Positions 1 to 7,095 are shown, numbered from the stretch's first letter. The stretch is 38,253 nucleotides of DNA from Sellimonas sp963559135 (GCA_963559135.1 CAUWJP010000030.1:1-38253), one strand, 5' to 3'. Numbers and translations are program-made. Notes: generated by a model from the letters alone, not told the origin.

Positions 1-707
1 AAAAGACCTATTTTAATGTGACGGAAGAGGCAGTGTTTAATTTGCCGAATAACATTCAACCAAGACGCTGTCGGGACTTTTTCTTCTCGCAGTATTTTTG
101 TGATTTTTGCACTACCGTAACCTTGATAGGCTAGGGAGAAGATTTTTTCAACAATCCATTTTGTTTCCTCATCAACCAACAGTTTCCCTTTGATGTCGGG
201 GTGTTTCTTATACCCTAATGGAGCATAAGCCCCATAATACGCACCCTCTGCAAATTTTGTCTTAAAGGCTGATTTCACTTTACGGCTCGTATCTCTTGCC
301 ACCCATTCATTGATGATGTTCTTAAATGGTGCAATCTCACTTTCGCCTTTTTCGCTGTCCACACCGTCGTCAATCGCTATGTAACGGACATTATGGCTAG
401 GAAAATACAATTCTGTATATTGTCCTGTCATAATATAATTTCTGCCAAGTCGGGAAAGGTCTTTCGTTACAACACAGTTGATTTTTCCTGCCTCTATATC
501 CTCAATCATTCTTTGAAAACTCGGTCTTTCAAAATTTGTTCCCGACCAGCCGTCATCAATATATTCATCAATCACATTCAAATGATGTTCTTTTGCATAT
601 AGACGCAACATACTTCTTTGTGTGGTAATGCTGGAACTTTCGCCTTGTAATTCATCATCTCGGCTTAACCTAAGATAAAGTGCAGTATTGTAAATCTGTT
701 GTTTCAT
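1..707 (-). CDS. Large serine recombinase, N-terminal part (cut by window edge)
   Basis: Site-specific recombinase expected to integrate and excise the element. The protein starts at ATG 707, ten bases after an AGGAGG. Residues 9-18 read ALYLRLSRDD, the resolvase N-terminal strand with the catalytic serine. DDGWSGTNFERPSF and KDLSRLGRNY follow, both conserved in the TnpX/Tn5397-like group, then the recombinase-domain start (YGAYAPLGY, VPTASW). About 235 codons are in the window, of the 500 or more usual for the family. After the TASWLN motif the last 17 or so codons no longer resemble the relatives I remember, so the gene may be broken near position 50. The reading frame itself stays open to the window edge. 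Confidence 0.88.
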   Translation of the reverse strand, partial: MKQQIYNTALYLRLSRDDELQGESSSITTQRSMLRLYAKEHHLNVIDEYIDDGWSGTNFERPSFQRMIEDIEAGKINCVVTKDLSRLGRNYIMTGQYTELYFPSHNVRYIAIDDGVDSEKGESEIAPFKNIINEWVARDTSRKVKSAFKTKFAEGAYYGAYAPLGYKKHPDIKGKLLVDEETKWIVEKIFSLAYQGYGSAKITKILREEKVPTASWLNVIRQIKHCLFRHIKIGL

Positions 708-818
708 TGTCAGTTATCCTCCTTTATAACTAACCCGTGTTTACAATACCTGCTTGCAAGTAAAGTATAACACGGGTACTTTTTGCCATTCAATCTATTT
801 CTTACAACTGCACCGATT

Positions 819-986
819 TTATGCGATTGTCTGCTTTGCTTTTTCCAACATGACATCAGTTAGAAGTTCTTCCATTGTCTTTCCCTTTTCGGAAAAATGC
901 TCTTTTACAACAATCTTTGTCTTTCCTCTGTTGCCAATGCCACACTTGCCATTTTTCTTTTGAATTGTTTTTACAGCATTATCAAT
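819..986 (-). CDS. TnpW-like small transposon protein
   Basis: A 55-residue protein resembling the small TnpW proteins that sit beside serine recombinases in Firmicute elements. The recognisable part is GKTKIVVKEHFSEKGKTMEE, the usual beta-strand plus 'HFSE...TMEEKL' pattern. The function of the family is unknown. The frame is open further upstream, but the only good ribosome site (AAAGGGGG) lies eight bases before an ATT codon at 984-986. That ATT overlaps the TGA of the preceding small ORF as ATTGA. I therefore infer an ATT start with translational coupling, which also gives the family's usual length of about 55 residues. A longer form reaching 1028 is possible but has no ribosome site. Confidence 0.6.
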   Translation of the reverse strand: MDNAVKTIQKKNGKCGIGNRGKTKIVVKEHFSEKGKTMEELLTDVMLEKAKQTIA

Positions 987-1089
987 AACACATACCCCCT
1001 TTCTGTAAAATCTTTCTAAGCAATTCAACGGCTTTTGTCATAGCCCACAGGACTTCCACCTCTGCATTATCCAATGTAGCCGTACCCAT
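982..1089 (-). CDS. Small ORF upstream of the TnpW-like gene
   Basis: A 35-codon ORF that begins MGTATLDNAEVEVLWAMTKA and continues as an amphipathic helix rich in Leu and Lys, ending GGMCY. I do not recognise a family. Its stop overlaps the presumed ATT start of the TnpW-like gene. Its own 3' end carries the AAAGGGGG ribosome site for that gene, so it may work partly as a coupling leader. No strong ribosome site precedes its ATG. It is included because of its helix-like composition and the tight overlap. Confidence 0.35.
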   Translation of the reverse strand: MGTATLDNAEVEVLWAMTKAVELLRKILQKGGMCY

Positions 1090-1388
1090 TGCGTGCGACG
1101 CTCTTAACGCTCAAGCTGAGGCTGTACGGGAGTATCATTATCAGACAGGACAGGTCATGGCGGTAAAAGAGGACAAGTCTTTTACAAGAACACAGATAGG
1201 TTATCGCTCACTTTTGCAGGGGAAAGGTCATGGCATATCTGTTTCAACGGCTCGCTGTCTGTCTAAGGTATTGAATTGCTTTATTCAGTTGTCAAAGAAC
1301 ACGAAAGAAGAAAATCGTCTTTCCTATATACCGCGTTGGAAAAGAGCAAAAGCGTAACCAATACTCAAAACTTTTTTCTTTTTCTGTA
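1090..1388. other. Stretch with no supported gene
   Basis: A plus-strand frame of 66 codons (1157-1357) is open but has no ribosome site and no recognisable family. The minus strand is broken by stops. The segment lies between the small recombinase-side genes and the repeat field. An imperfect reverse copy of the CCATATAGGGAA repeat (TTTCCTATATACC) sits at about 1320-1332. I see no other structure. Confidence 0.4.
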
Positions 1389-1775
1389 CCATATAGGGAA
1401 AGAAAGTGTTATTCTGCTAAGTTGATGATGAAAAAATTTCTTTTCACACCCTAACTACCCATACAATACCGTTTCTGCCAACTGTGGAATGAAAGATTTT
1501 CTTTGCTCCATATAGGGAACGGCAACTACCAAATGTTAAGTTGAGAATGAAAAGATTTTCTTCTTTTCGCATAACACTGTCCACTAATCATGAATTTCCG
1601 TCATGTTTCTCAAAAAAGTTTAGATTTTCTCAACTTCCACTCCATATAGGGAATAAACACCTTGTTTTGTTGCAGATTTCTAAAATCTTCTTTCACTTCA
1701 TATAGGGACAGCAATACTCGATTTAATGAGTTGTTTTGAAAAAAAGTTAGATTTCCTTTTCTTGCACCATATCTG
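1389..1775. repeat. Degenerate direct-repeat field beside the relaxase gene
   Basis: The 12-mer CCATATAGGGAA occurs at 1389-1400, 1508-1519 and 1642-1653. A variant, TCATATAGGGA, starts at 1698 and a decayed copy, ACCATAT, is at 1766. Companion motifs repeat with them. TAAGTTGA followed by GAAAA and TTTTCTT occurs at about 1418 and 1536, the same 118-base step as the first two 12-mers. TTTTGTTGCAGATTT occurs at about 1669 and 1791. The field lies directly 3' of the MobT/Rep gene. It could be an iteron-like or single-strand-origin region, or simply decayed tandem duplications. The function is inferred from position only. Confidence 0.7.
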
Positions 1776-1814
1776 TACGCTAGTTGATGTTTTGTTGCAG
1801 ATTTATCAAAGAAA

Positions 1815-3029
1815 TTAAAAAATACCGTCATTCTCTTGTGGAACAGCGGTATCTATGCGTTCTTCTATGGTTGATTTTTCTAACTGTAATAAATGTTTAT
1901 GCTTGTCTTTGAGTTCAGCCTGTTCAATTATATCTTTCAGTATCGTTGTATGATTTTCTTTGTCCAATGCCTGTATCATTTTTATCGTTGGTGCAACTTG
2001 TCTTTGTAACCAATGCAATGCCTTTTGTAAGGTATAAGGCTCTGGCTTTGTGGTTAGGCATATAGGTTCTCTGTTACCTCCAACAAACCACGCCCAATCA
2101 TCATTCATTTTCCATTGACTTTTAGGTTTATCGTCCTCTCTATCTACAAAGCGAACATAATGATTGATGATAGAAAAAGCGGTACGTTCAGCATCTCGAT
2201 AGGTCAGTAAATCTACAACTGCATAATAGGCTCGTTCATTCTTCATGCGTATTTCAAAACGGTTCTTGATTTCTGTATCTTCAACTTCTGTGCCATTCTT
2301 GACATACTGCTCATAATTCTTCTGATAGACACACATATATAATTCACTACTTGTTGAACCGAGATATAAGGTTTCGCCTGTGTTCTTTGGTGTATCACTA
2401 CCACATTTCTCTGTACCGCTGTAATCTTTCTGCATACGGAAGTAAGAGATACATTCGCCAGCTTTATATTTTGCCTTTAACTTTGGAATATCCAATATTC
2501 CTGCTTTATCATTGATTGCCAAGTCAAGCCGTTTCATCACACCGCCTGCCGTCATACAATCAAGCATAAAGTCATACCATGAGCGTTCCTGTGCCATTAG
2601 ATAACTTTCCATTTGACGACACCCTCTGCCTTTCAGTTCTAACAAAACACCTAAATGCTCCTGCATAGAACACATGATGTTGATGTCTCCTAAAACATAT
2701 TTGCTTTCATATCCGTACTTTCCAAAATCTTCATAAAGCATATAATCAGCTTTCAGTTGTAATACATCACGAATAATCTTTAATGCGTCCGTAGTAGGAA
2801 AGCGGACACGAAAATAATCAATCAGCAAAAACAACGGTTCTTTTGGATTGAAACGCTCAATCTGTTTTTCTAATGTTTCTTTCAATTCTTCCGTCAATGG
2901 AAATTTCCCTTTTTCAATGCGGTTATAATACTCACGACTGATACCACAGGCAACAGCAAGTCTTGTTTGTGTTACTCCGTATTCTTCACGCTTTTGTCTT
3001 AATTCTTCTATAAAGTATTTATCATTCAT
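1815..3029 (-). CDS. MobT/Tn916 Orf20-type relaxase, replication initiation factor family
   Basis: A 404-residue protein. Residues 1-60 form an XRE helix-turn-helix (VTQTRLAVACGISREYYNRIEKG). Residues from about 65 to 340 look like the Rep_trans/replication initiation factor domain, with the characteristic RLDLAIND, YLGSTSSELYMCVYQKNYEQ and NRFEIRMKNER segments. The HTH-plus-Rep_trans layout is that of MobT relaxases of the Tn916/ICESt3 group, which nick oriT by rolling-circle chemistry to start transfer and element replication. The start is set by GGAGG eight bases before ATG 3029. Upstream lie a hairpin followed by T residues and a GC-rich oriT-like dyad, the arrangement expected for oriT next to orf20. 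Length and domain order look intact. Confidence 0.85.
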   Translation of the reverse strand: MNDKYFIEELRQKREEYGVTQTRLAVACGISREYYNRIEKGKFPLTEELKETLEKQIERFNPKEPLFLLIDYFRVRFPTTDALKIIRDVLQLKADYMLYEDFGKYGYESKYVLGDINIMCSMQEHLGVLLELKGRGCRQMESYLMAQERSWYDFMLDCMTAGGVMKRLDLAINDKAGILDIPKLKAKYKAGECISYFRMQKDYSGTEKCGSDTPKNTGETLYLGSTSSELYMCVYQKNYEQYVKNGTEVEDTEIKNRFEIRMKNERAYYAVVDLLTYRDAERTAFSIINHYVRFVDREDDKPKSQWKMNDDWAWFVGGNREPICLTTKPEPYTLQKALHWLQRQVAPTIKMIQALDKENHTTILKDIIEQAELKDKHKHLLQLEKSTIEERIDTAVPQENDGIF

Positions 3030-3102
3030 TCTTCAATTCCTCCAATCAAAAAGGCAACTACCATATTTGATAATTGCCTATACTTAAATTTCTGCAAAAG
3101 AA

Positions 3103-3140
3103 AAAGACAATCAATTTCTCGTTTGAAATCAACTGTCTTT
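3103..3140 (-). terminator. Hairpin with T-run in the relaxase leader (possible attenuator)
   Basis: Arms at 3103-3118 and 3125-3140 pair imperfectly (AAAGACA and ATTTC blocks pair, three mismatches in the middle) around a six-base loop. Read on the minus strand, the stem is followed by TTTTTCTTTT. It lies about 74 bases before the relaxase start, inside its expected leader, so it could act as an attenuator. Function not shown. Confidence 0.45.
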
Positions 3141-3266
3141 CTTATGTCTTATTCAATTTTTCCAAGTGATAACGGCATAATTTATATCACACCATGTAAA
3201 ATGCAGTTTTGCCTTGTAAATACAGCGTTTTCCGCTTAGTAGTGTATATTGTCTCTTGTTTTTTGT

Positions 3267-3291
3267 GCCCCCCTTGTTAGATAACGGGGGC
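3267..3291. other. GC-rich dyad, candidate oriT nick region
   Basis: GCCCCCC at 3267-3273 and GGGGGC at 3286-3291 flank TTGTTAGATAAC, which reads GTTATCTAACAA on the minus strand. The run of C residues around a TCTAACA core resembles, from memory, the oriT dyad of Tn916-type elements. It lies upstream of the MobT-type gene, as in Tn916. Assignment is by position and remembered similarity. Confidence 0.5.
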
Positions 3292-3345
3292 TTGATGTTC
3301 GCTCGCAAGCTCGCTCAACTGACGAAGTGAACCAGCCACTTAAAA

Positions 3346-3378
3346 ACGGCGGAAAAATCTAAGAGATTTTCCCACCGT
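3346..3378 (-). terminator. Rho-independent terminator after the MATE gene
   Basis: The arm at 3346-3360 (ACGGCGG plus AAAAATCT) pairs with 3364-3378 (AGATTTTC plus CCACCGT). On the minus strand the stem is followed by TTTTTAAG. It lies 41 bases beyond the stop of the efflux gene. Confidence 0.75.
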
Positions 3379-3418
3379 CGTGTCTGGATCACTCCGTCAG
3401 TTTACAACCTTATTTCTC

Positions 3419-4744
3419 CTATTTAGTCCTCTTTTTCCCACTCACGATTGCCATTAACAATGCGATTATATCAGCAACTGGAACAGCAAAAAATATAGCA
3501 AATGAAAACCTGTGAAAAATCTGTGGTAACAAATAAACTAACGGAATCATCAAAAAGACTTGCCTTGTTAAAATTAAAAAGACCGCTTTTCCTTCATGCC
3601 CAGTCACTTCATATAGAGTAATAATCGTATAAAAAATTCCCATTAATGGAAAAGTTGAGAACACAATACGAAGAATACTATTTCCTAATTGAAAAATGGC
3701 ACTAGAACCTATAAAGAACGATAAGATAGTTTTACCATAAATAAATATAAAAACTATACCTATCACCCCGTATAGGACTGTATAACATATCGTTGTAATG
3801 AGTGCCTTTTTCTTCTTATTATCTTCTTGATGTCCATCAAAATAAGCAATAATTGTTTGTACCCCTTGTGTTATACCCACAACTGGCATTAATAACAATG
3901 TATAGATTTTTTGTACTACATTCCATACAGCAACATGGTTTAATGTTGTATGTACCATAAGGCTTTGATTTACAAAGTATGCTGTACAGCCAGCTAAGGC
4001 TTGAATAATTGTTTGTGCAATGCCAAGTTTTAGTAGTTCAGTTGTATATTTTACTAACTTTTTATATGATAGCCGACATTCACCCTTAATAAATTGATGT
4101 TTAAATAACCACAATACAGACAGTAAGAAGCAGAATATTTCACTTATAAGCGTTCCGTAAGCAAGTCCTATAAATCCCATATTAAAGCAGAATACAAATA
4201 TTGAATTAAAAACAACATTTACAAGTACTGCACCCCCTGTTAAAACCATCTCAACTCTCGGAAAACCAACCGCTCTGATACAACTTGTTAAAGTATATCC
4301 AAGTGCACTGAAAATATTGCTGAACAGTTGAATTTTTAAATACTTTTCAGATAATGTCAAAATTTGACCTGTTGCCCCTATAAAAGATAAAAGTTGTGGC
4401 ATTATGAAATAAGACACAATGGAAATTATAATGCTTGTAACAAATGTCATACCAATGCCTGTTATAAAGTATTCTGTACGGGTTGTTTGATTTTTTAAAT
4501 ACTTCGCAATCATAATAGAAGTAGAAACTGCAAACAGAGCTTGAATAGCCGTATAAATGCTTAATATAGGTGATAGCAAACCCATTGTCGTTAATGCATC
4601 TACTGAAATTTCTCCTAGATGTCCCGCAAATATAGTATCTACTACAGATGCCATAATTTCAACAATTAATGAAAAAATGGCTGGAATAGAAAAATAAAGT
4701 ATTAATGAATGTACTGATTTTTTTTCGTAAATATTTTCTTTCAT
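3419..4744 (-). CDS. MATE-family efflux transporter
   Basis: A 441-residue polytopic membrane protein with about twelve hydrophobic segments. It opens MKENIYEKKSVHSLILYFSI and has the MATE hallmarks IPAIFSLIVEIMASVVDTIFAG in the first helix pair and a matching second half. MATE proteins export drugs or metabolites using Na+ or H+ gradients. I place the start at ATG 4744, nine bases after GGAGG; the frame opens further up at 4771, but that would begin inside the hairpin at 4775-4808. It sits directly downstream of a WYL-type regulator with only that hairpin between, which suggests the regulator controls it. It is probably element cargo conferring resistance; the substrate is unknown. Confidence 0.9.
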   Translation of the reverse strand: MKENIYEKKSVHSLILYFSIPAIFSLIVEIMASVVDTIFAGHLGEISVDALTTMGLLSPILSIYTAIQALFAVSTSIMIAKYLKNQTTRTEYFITGIGMTFVTSIIISIVSYFIMPQLLSFIGATGQILTLSEKYLKIQLFSNIFSALGYTLTSCIRAVGFPRVEMVLTGGAVLVNVVFNSIFVFCFNMGFIGLAYGTLISEIFCFLLSVLWLFKHQFIKGECRLSYKKLVKYTTELLKLGIAQTIIQALAGCTAYFVNQSLMVHTTLNHVAVWNVVQKIYTLLLMPVVGITQGVQTIIAYFDGHQEDNKKKKALITTICYTVLYGVIGIVFIFIYGKTILSFFIGSSAIFQLGNSILRIVFSTFPLMGIFYTIITLYEVTGHEGKAVFLILTRQVFLMIPLVYLLPQIFHRFSFAIFFAVPVADIIALLMAIVSGKKRTK

Positions 4745-4774
4745 TAAAACACACCTCCATAGTTTCATCATAAC

Positions 4775-4808
4775 AAAAGGAAGGTGACATCTAGCGTCAT
4801 CTTCCTTT
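4775..4808 (-). terminator. Hairpin between regulator and MATE genes
   Basis: AAAAGGAAG-G-TGAC (4775-4788) pairs with GTCA-T-CTTCCTTTT (4795-4808). The right arm covers the stop codon of the regulator, and on the minus strand the stem ends in TTTTG. It can end regulator transcripts or attenuate read-through into the efflux gene. No separate promoter is visible in the roughly 30 bases before the MATE start. Confidence 0.65.
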
Positions 4809-5446
4809 TAAATATGTTTAAATTTTCTGTAGTCTTGACGTTCAAAACTCTGCTCTGTAATCTTACAATACACAATATCCGATATTAGAAAGTCAAACAT
4901 TTGTACTCCATCTGAAGCATATAAATATAGTCCTGATGTACGAAGTGCATAACTCAAAGGTGCTACATAATACTTATGGTTATTTATTTTCAGTTCTACA
5001 ATTACTTCCTCATCTAAAGCGGTGTTAATATTACGAAAAATAGTTTCATCTTTATAAAGCGGTTCTTGAAACAATTCTATTTGAAAATACTCTAAAAAAT
5101 CCTTTTCTTTTAAAAATGTAAGTTCAGGAAACAATAGTTCTAGTTTTTTAAGAATACTGCTTTTGTTATCACTTTTTCTTAGCTTACTTATAAGATGAAG
5201 AGCTAAAACCAAATCTTCAATTTCTTCTGATGAAAAAAAGCTATGTTCAAATTTATAAGCAACTGGAATAGAAACTCCTCCTTGATATCCCGATTGAGTT
5301 TGAATCGGAACTCCAAGATTTGAAATCAAATTAATATCCCTCATAATTGTTCTCTTACTAACCTCAAACTTATTCGCAAGTTCTGGAATTGTAGTTTTCT
5401 TTACTTCATTTAAAAATAAAATGATTTCTAATTGACGATTTGTAAT
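4808..5446 (-). CDS. HTH-WYL (YobV-like) transcriptional regulator
   Basis: About 212 residues. An N-terminal HTH_11 winged helix (RQLEIILFLN..., then TIPELANKFEVSKRTIMRDINLI) is followed by a WYL-type C-terminal domain (KYYVAPLSYALRTSGLYLYASD). These proteins are DNA-binding regulators that often sense ligands and control adjacent genes. The frame reaches a TTG at 5470, but that codon has no ribosome site. A strong AGGGGAGG lies eight bases before an ATT at 5444-5446, so ATT is my preferred start, giving (M)TNRQLEIILFL. It is followed by the MATE gene and preceded by the GNAT gene on the same strand. It probably regulates the efflux pump. Confidence 0.8.
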   Translation of the reverse strand: MTNRQLEIILFLNEVKKTTIPELANKFEVSKRTIMRDINLISNLGVPIQTQSGYQGGVSIPVAYKFEHSFFSSEEIEDLVLALHLISKLRKSDNKSSILKKLELLFPELTFLKEKDFLEYFQIELFQEPLYKDETIFRNINTALDEEVIVELKINNHKYYVAPLSYALRTSGLYLYASDGVQMFDFLISDIVYCKITEQSFERQDYRKFKHI

Positions 5447-5490
5447 ACTAATTACCTCCCCTAATTCCAAGTTTTTTATATCATTGAAAA

Positions 5491-6030
5491 TTAATTTATT
5501 CTCTTTTCAAAGCGAAACATTCCATTTGGAAACTGCTCATCACTTTCTTCTGAATAAATCTCCAGTTCATTCGGATCTGGATGAAATTTATTAAAAAACT
5601 CCACAATATGAAATCCACATCTATTTACATAAAAGTGTATATTACGTTGTTCGAAATATGGTGTTACAGTTTCCCAAACCTTTACGTTTGGATATATTTT
5701 TTCAATTTCACACCAAGTCGCATATCCAATTCCTTTACTGTGAAATTCTGGTGAGACAAATAAAAGGTCTAAATTACCTTTTATTCCTTCAATTTTAATC
5801 ACAACACCACCAACAAATTTCCCATCTTCATTAACAATTCTATATGCTTCACCTTCATCTATAGACTGTTCTATTGTTTCTCGTGAAATAATCTGACCAT
5901 CTTCTTCGAAATGATTATCTCGAAGCCCAAATTCTTCCACAGCTCCGAAATTAAATGCTTCTTGATTATCTTTTATAAATTGCTCCCTATCACACTCTTC
6001 AAGCAAAAGTAATTGTATAATATTATCCAT
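5491..6030 (-). CDS. GNAT-family N-acetyltransferase
   Basis: A 179-residue protein with the acetyl-CoA-binding motif A in LDLLFVSPEFHSKGIGYATW (HSKGIGYA matches Q/R-x-x-G-x-G/A). C-terminal strands follow, with YFEQRNIHFYVNRCGFHIVE, a typical GNAT motif B end. It should transfer an acetyl group to an amine; the substrate is not predictable. The start at ATG 6030 follows GAGGA. It is the last element gene before the right junction and probably forms one transcription unit with the regulator and MATE genes. Role as resistance cargo is inferred from this context. Confidence 0.85.
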   Translation of the reverse strand: MDNIIQLLLLEECDREQFIKDNQEAFNFGAVEEFGLRDNHFEEDGQIISRETIEQSIDEGEAYRIVNEDGKFVGGVVIKIEGIKGNLDLLFVSPEFHSKGIGYATWCEIEKIYPNVKVWETVTPYFEQRNIHFYVNRCGFHIVEFFNKFHPDPNELEIYSEESDEQFPNGMFRFEKRIN

Positions 6031-6213
6031 ATTTTTATCCTCGTAAATTTACAGTTTATCGTTTTTCAACATAGATTATATCACTATAGAGATGAAGAGT
6101 CATTATTTTTCGGTTATCCAACAAAAATACTAGATACAGAAAAAGACACCATATTTCAAGTGTCATTCTCTTACACATTAGTATTCTGCAAGCAGGTAAT
6201 CACAGGTTATTTC

Positions 6214-6351
6214 TTAATATCCTTTTCTTTGGGAAACTTCGGTCTCCCACTTGGAGATCGTTTGCCTGCTCACACCAAGTTTCTCGGCCGCATCCTCCTG
6301 AGACAGTCCTTTCTTTTTCCTTGCCTGATACAGATTATTTCCCAAATTCAT
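6214..6351 (-). pseudogene. XRE regulator gene truncated by the element
   Basis: A good ribosome site (AGGAGG, seven bases) precedes ATG 6351. The protein begins MNLGNNLYQARKKKGLSQED and runs to the conserved SRQTISKWET, a standard Cro/CI helix-turn-helix. Exactly there (codon 37, 6241-6243) the sequence turns into unrelated AT-rich DNA, and the frame stops at 6214 after 45 codons. XRE proteins of this type normally continue for another 60 to 300 residues. The missing 3' part should lie left of the window, beyond the element's other end. The break marks the insertion site. Confidence 0.8.
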
Positions 6352-6460
6352 AACTGTTCCTCCTGATGATTGCTGTCTTCATTTTACCTGCTTTTGAGAA
6401 AAGATACCAGCAGGAATCCTGTACAGTTTCGCCCGTTTTCCTGACAGAAAGGGGAAACAA

Positions 6461-6486
6461 AAAAGGGGCGGCCTTTTCGGCCGCCC
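6461..6486 (-). terminator. Terminator after hsp20
   Basis: GGGCGGCC (6466-6473) pairs with GGCCGCCC (6479-6486) around a five-base loop. On the minus strand the stem is followed by a run of T residues. It begins ten bases beyond the Hsp20 stop. Confidence 0.9.
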
Positions 6487-6496
6487 GTATGATTGA

Positions 6497-6946
6497 TTAA
6501 CCTTCGATCGCGATGTGCGATGCTTCTTCTACTTTTTTCTGTTCTTTCTTTGGTACTGTCAGTTTCAGGATACCGTCTTCATATTTCGCATGAACGTCTT
6601 CCTGAGTAACATTCTCTCCTACATAGAAGCTTCTGCTCATGCTTCCTGAATAACGCTCTCTGCGGATATAGTTACCATCTTTATCTTTCTGGTCGTTATT
6701 TACTCCTTTTGCTGCCGAGATGGTCAGGTATCCGTCTTTCAACTGTACTTTGATTTCGTCTTTCTTAAATCCAGGAAGGTCGATATCCAGCTCATAGCTT
6801 CCGTCTGTCTCTCTGACATCTGTCTTCATCATATTCTTTGTATTCTTTCCGTATAACGGGTTTCTTCTTCCAAAGAAGTCGTCATCAAATGGGAAATCCA
6901 TCCAGTCATCAAATAAGTTTTCTCCAAAAATACTAGGCATCATCAT
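6497..6946 (-). CDS. Hsp20/alpha-crystallin small heat-shock protein
   Basis: A 149-residue ATP-independent holdase that binds unfolding proteins in the cytoplasm. The N-terminal arm is short (PSIFGENLFDDWMDFPFDDD). The alpha-crystallin domain spans about residues 42-135 (MKTDVRETDGSYELDIDLPGF, then GYLTISA) and ends with the A-x-x-x-n-G-I-L-x-L/I-x-V-P motif as YEDGILKLTVPK. A short C-terminal tail contains IAI, the I-x-I/V oligomerisation motif. The start is at the first of three tandem ATG codons, behind AAAGGAG. It is monocistronic: a promoter lies about 120 bases upstream and a strong terminator follows. Confidence 0.95.
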   Translation of the reverse strand: MMMPSIFGENLFDDWMDFPFDDDFFGRRNPLYGKNTKNMMKTDVRETDGSYELDIDLPGFKKDEIKVQLKDGYLTISAAKGVNNDQKDKDGNYIRRERYSGSMSRSFYVGENVTQEDVHAKYEDGILKLTVPKKEQKKVEEASHIAIEG

Positions 6947-6984
6947 AAGTCATGTCTCCTTTCTTTATGACAATTCATTTTATT

Positions 6985-7015
6985 TTAGCACTATCGGAGA
7001 AATCCGAAGTGTTGA
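6985..7015 (-). promoter_or_regulatory. Inverted repeat in the hsp20 5' leader
   Basis: TTAGCACT (6985-6992) and AGTGTTGA (7008-7015) form outer arms; TCGGA (6994-6998) and TCCGA (7003-7007) form perfect inner arms around GAAA. The outer halves resemble those of CIRCE (TTAGCACTC/GAGTGCTAA), but the 15-base gap between them is larger than in CIRCE. It would fold in the mRNA about 40 bases before the start codon, so it could be an RNA thermosensor-like hairpin or an HrcA-type operator. Confidence 0.5.
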
Positions 7016-7066
7016 AATCGAACAAGTTTCTTTTAAGATTTTCATCTTTTCCTTTGTTCTAGGTGT

Positions 7067-7095
7067 AATATAACACTTATTATTAGCAGTGTCAA
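7067..7095 (-). promoter_or_regulatory. Sigma-A promoter of hsp20 with overlapping dyad
   Basis: On the minus strand TTGACA (7090-7095) is 17 bases from TATATT (7067-7072). Within it, TGACACT and AGTGTTA form an inverted repeat covering the spacer and both promoter hexamers, a position suited to repression. The half-sites resemble CIRCE halves. Confidence 0.7.

Larger units (their letters stand above)
1..6240 (-). mobile_element. Integrated mobilizable element, right part
   Basis: All genes in this stretch point left: serine recombinase, TnpW-like protein, MobT/Rep relaxase, MATE pump, WYL regulator and GNAT enzyme. The DNA is visibly more AT-rich than the flank. The right boundary is inferred from an XRE regulator gene on the minus strand that reads normally up to its KWET motif (codon 37, about 6241) and then runs into unrelated AT-rich sequence with a stop at 6214. 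The left end is outside the window. No conjugation ATPase, VirB4 or FtsK-like coupling gene is visible, so an IME that borrows transfer functions is more likely than an ICE. The exact att core cannot be fixed without the other end or an empty site. Confidence 0.75.

Noticed and set aside
1157..1357. Plus-strand ORF of 66 codons inside the mobile element
   Set aside because: No ribosome site, no family resemblance, and opposite in direction to all element genes.
1389..1775. CRISPR array
   Set aside because: Repeats are 12 bases, degenerate and unevenly spaced (about 119, 134, 56 and 68 bases), with no cas genes.
1610..1831. 73-codon minus-strand ORF over the repeat field
   Set aside because: It consists of the degenerate DNA repeats read through (repeated PYM/LYE-type phrases) and has no ribosome site; it overlaps the 3' end of the relaxase gene.
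6165..6210. Terminator or att hairpin at the right end of the element (GACAC...GTGTC)
   Set aside because: Only a five-base stem with a ten-base loop; too weak to call.
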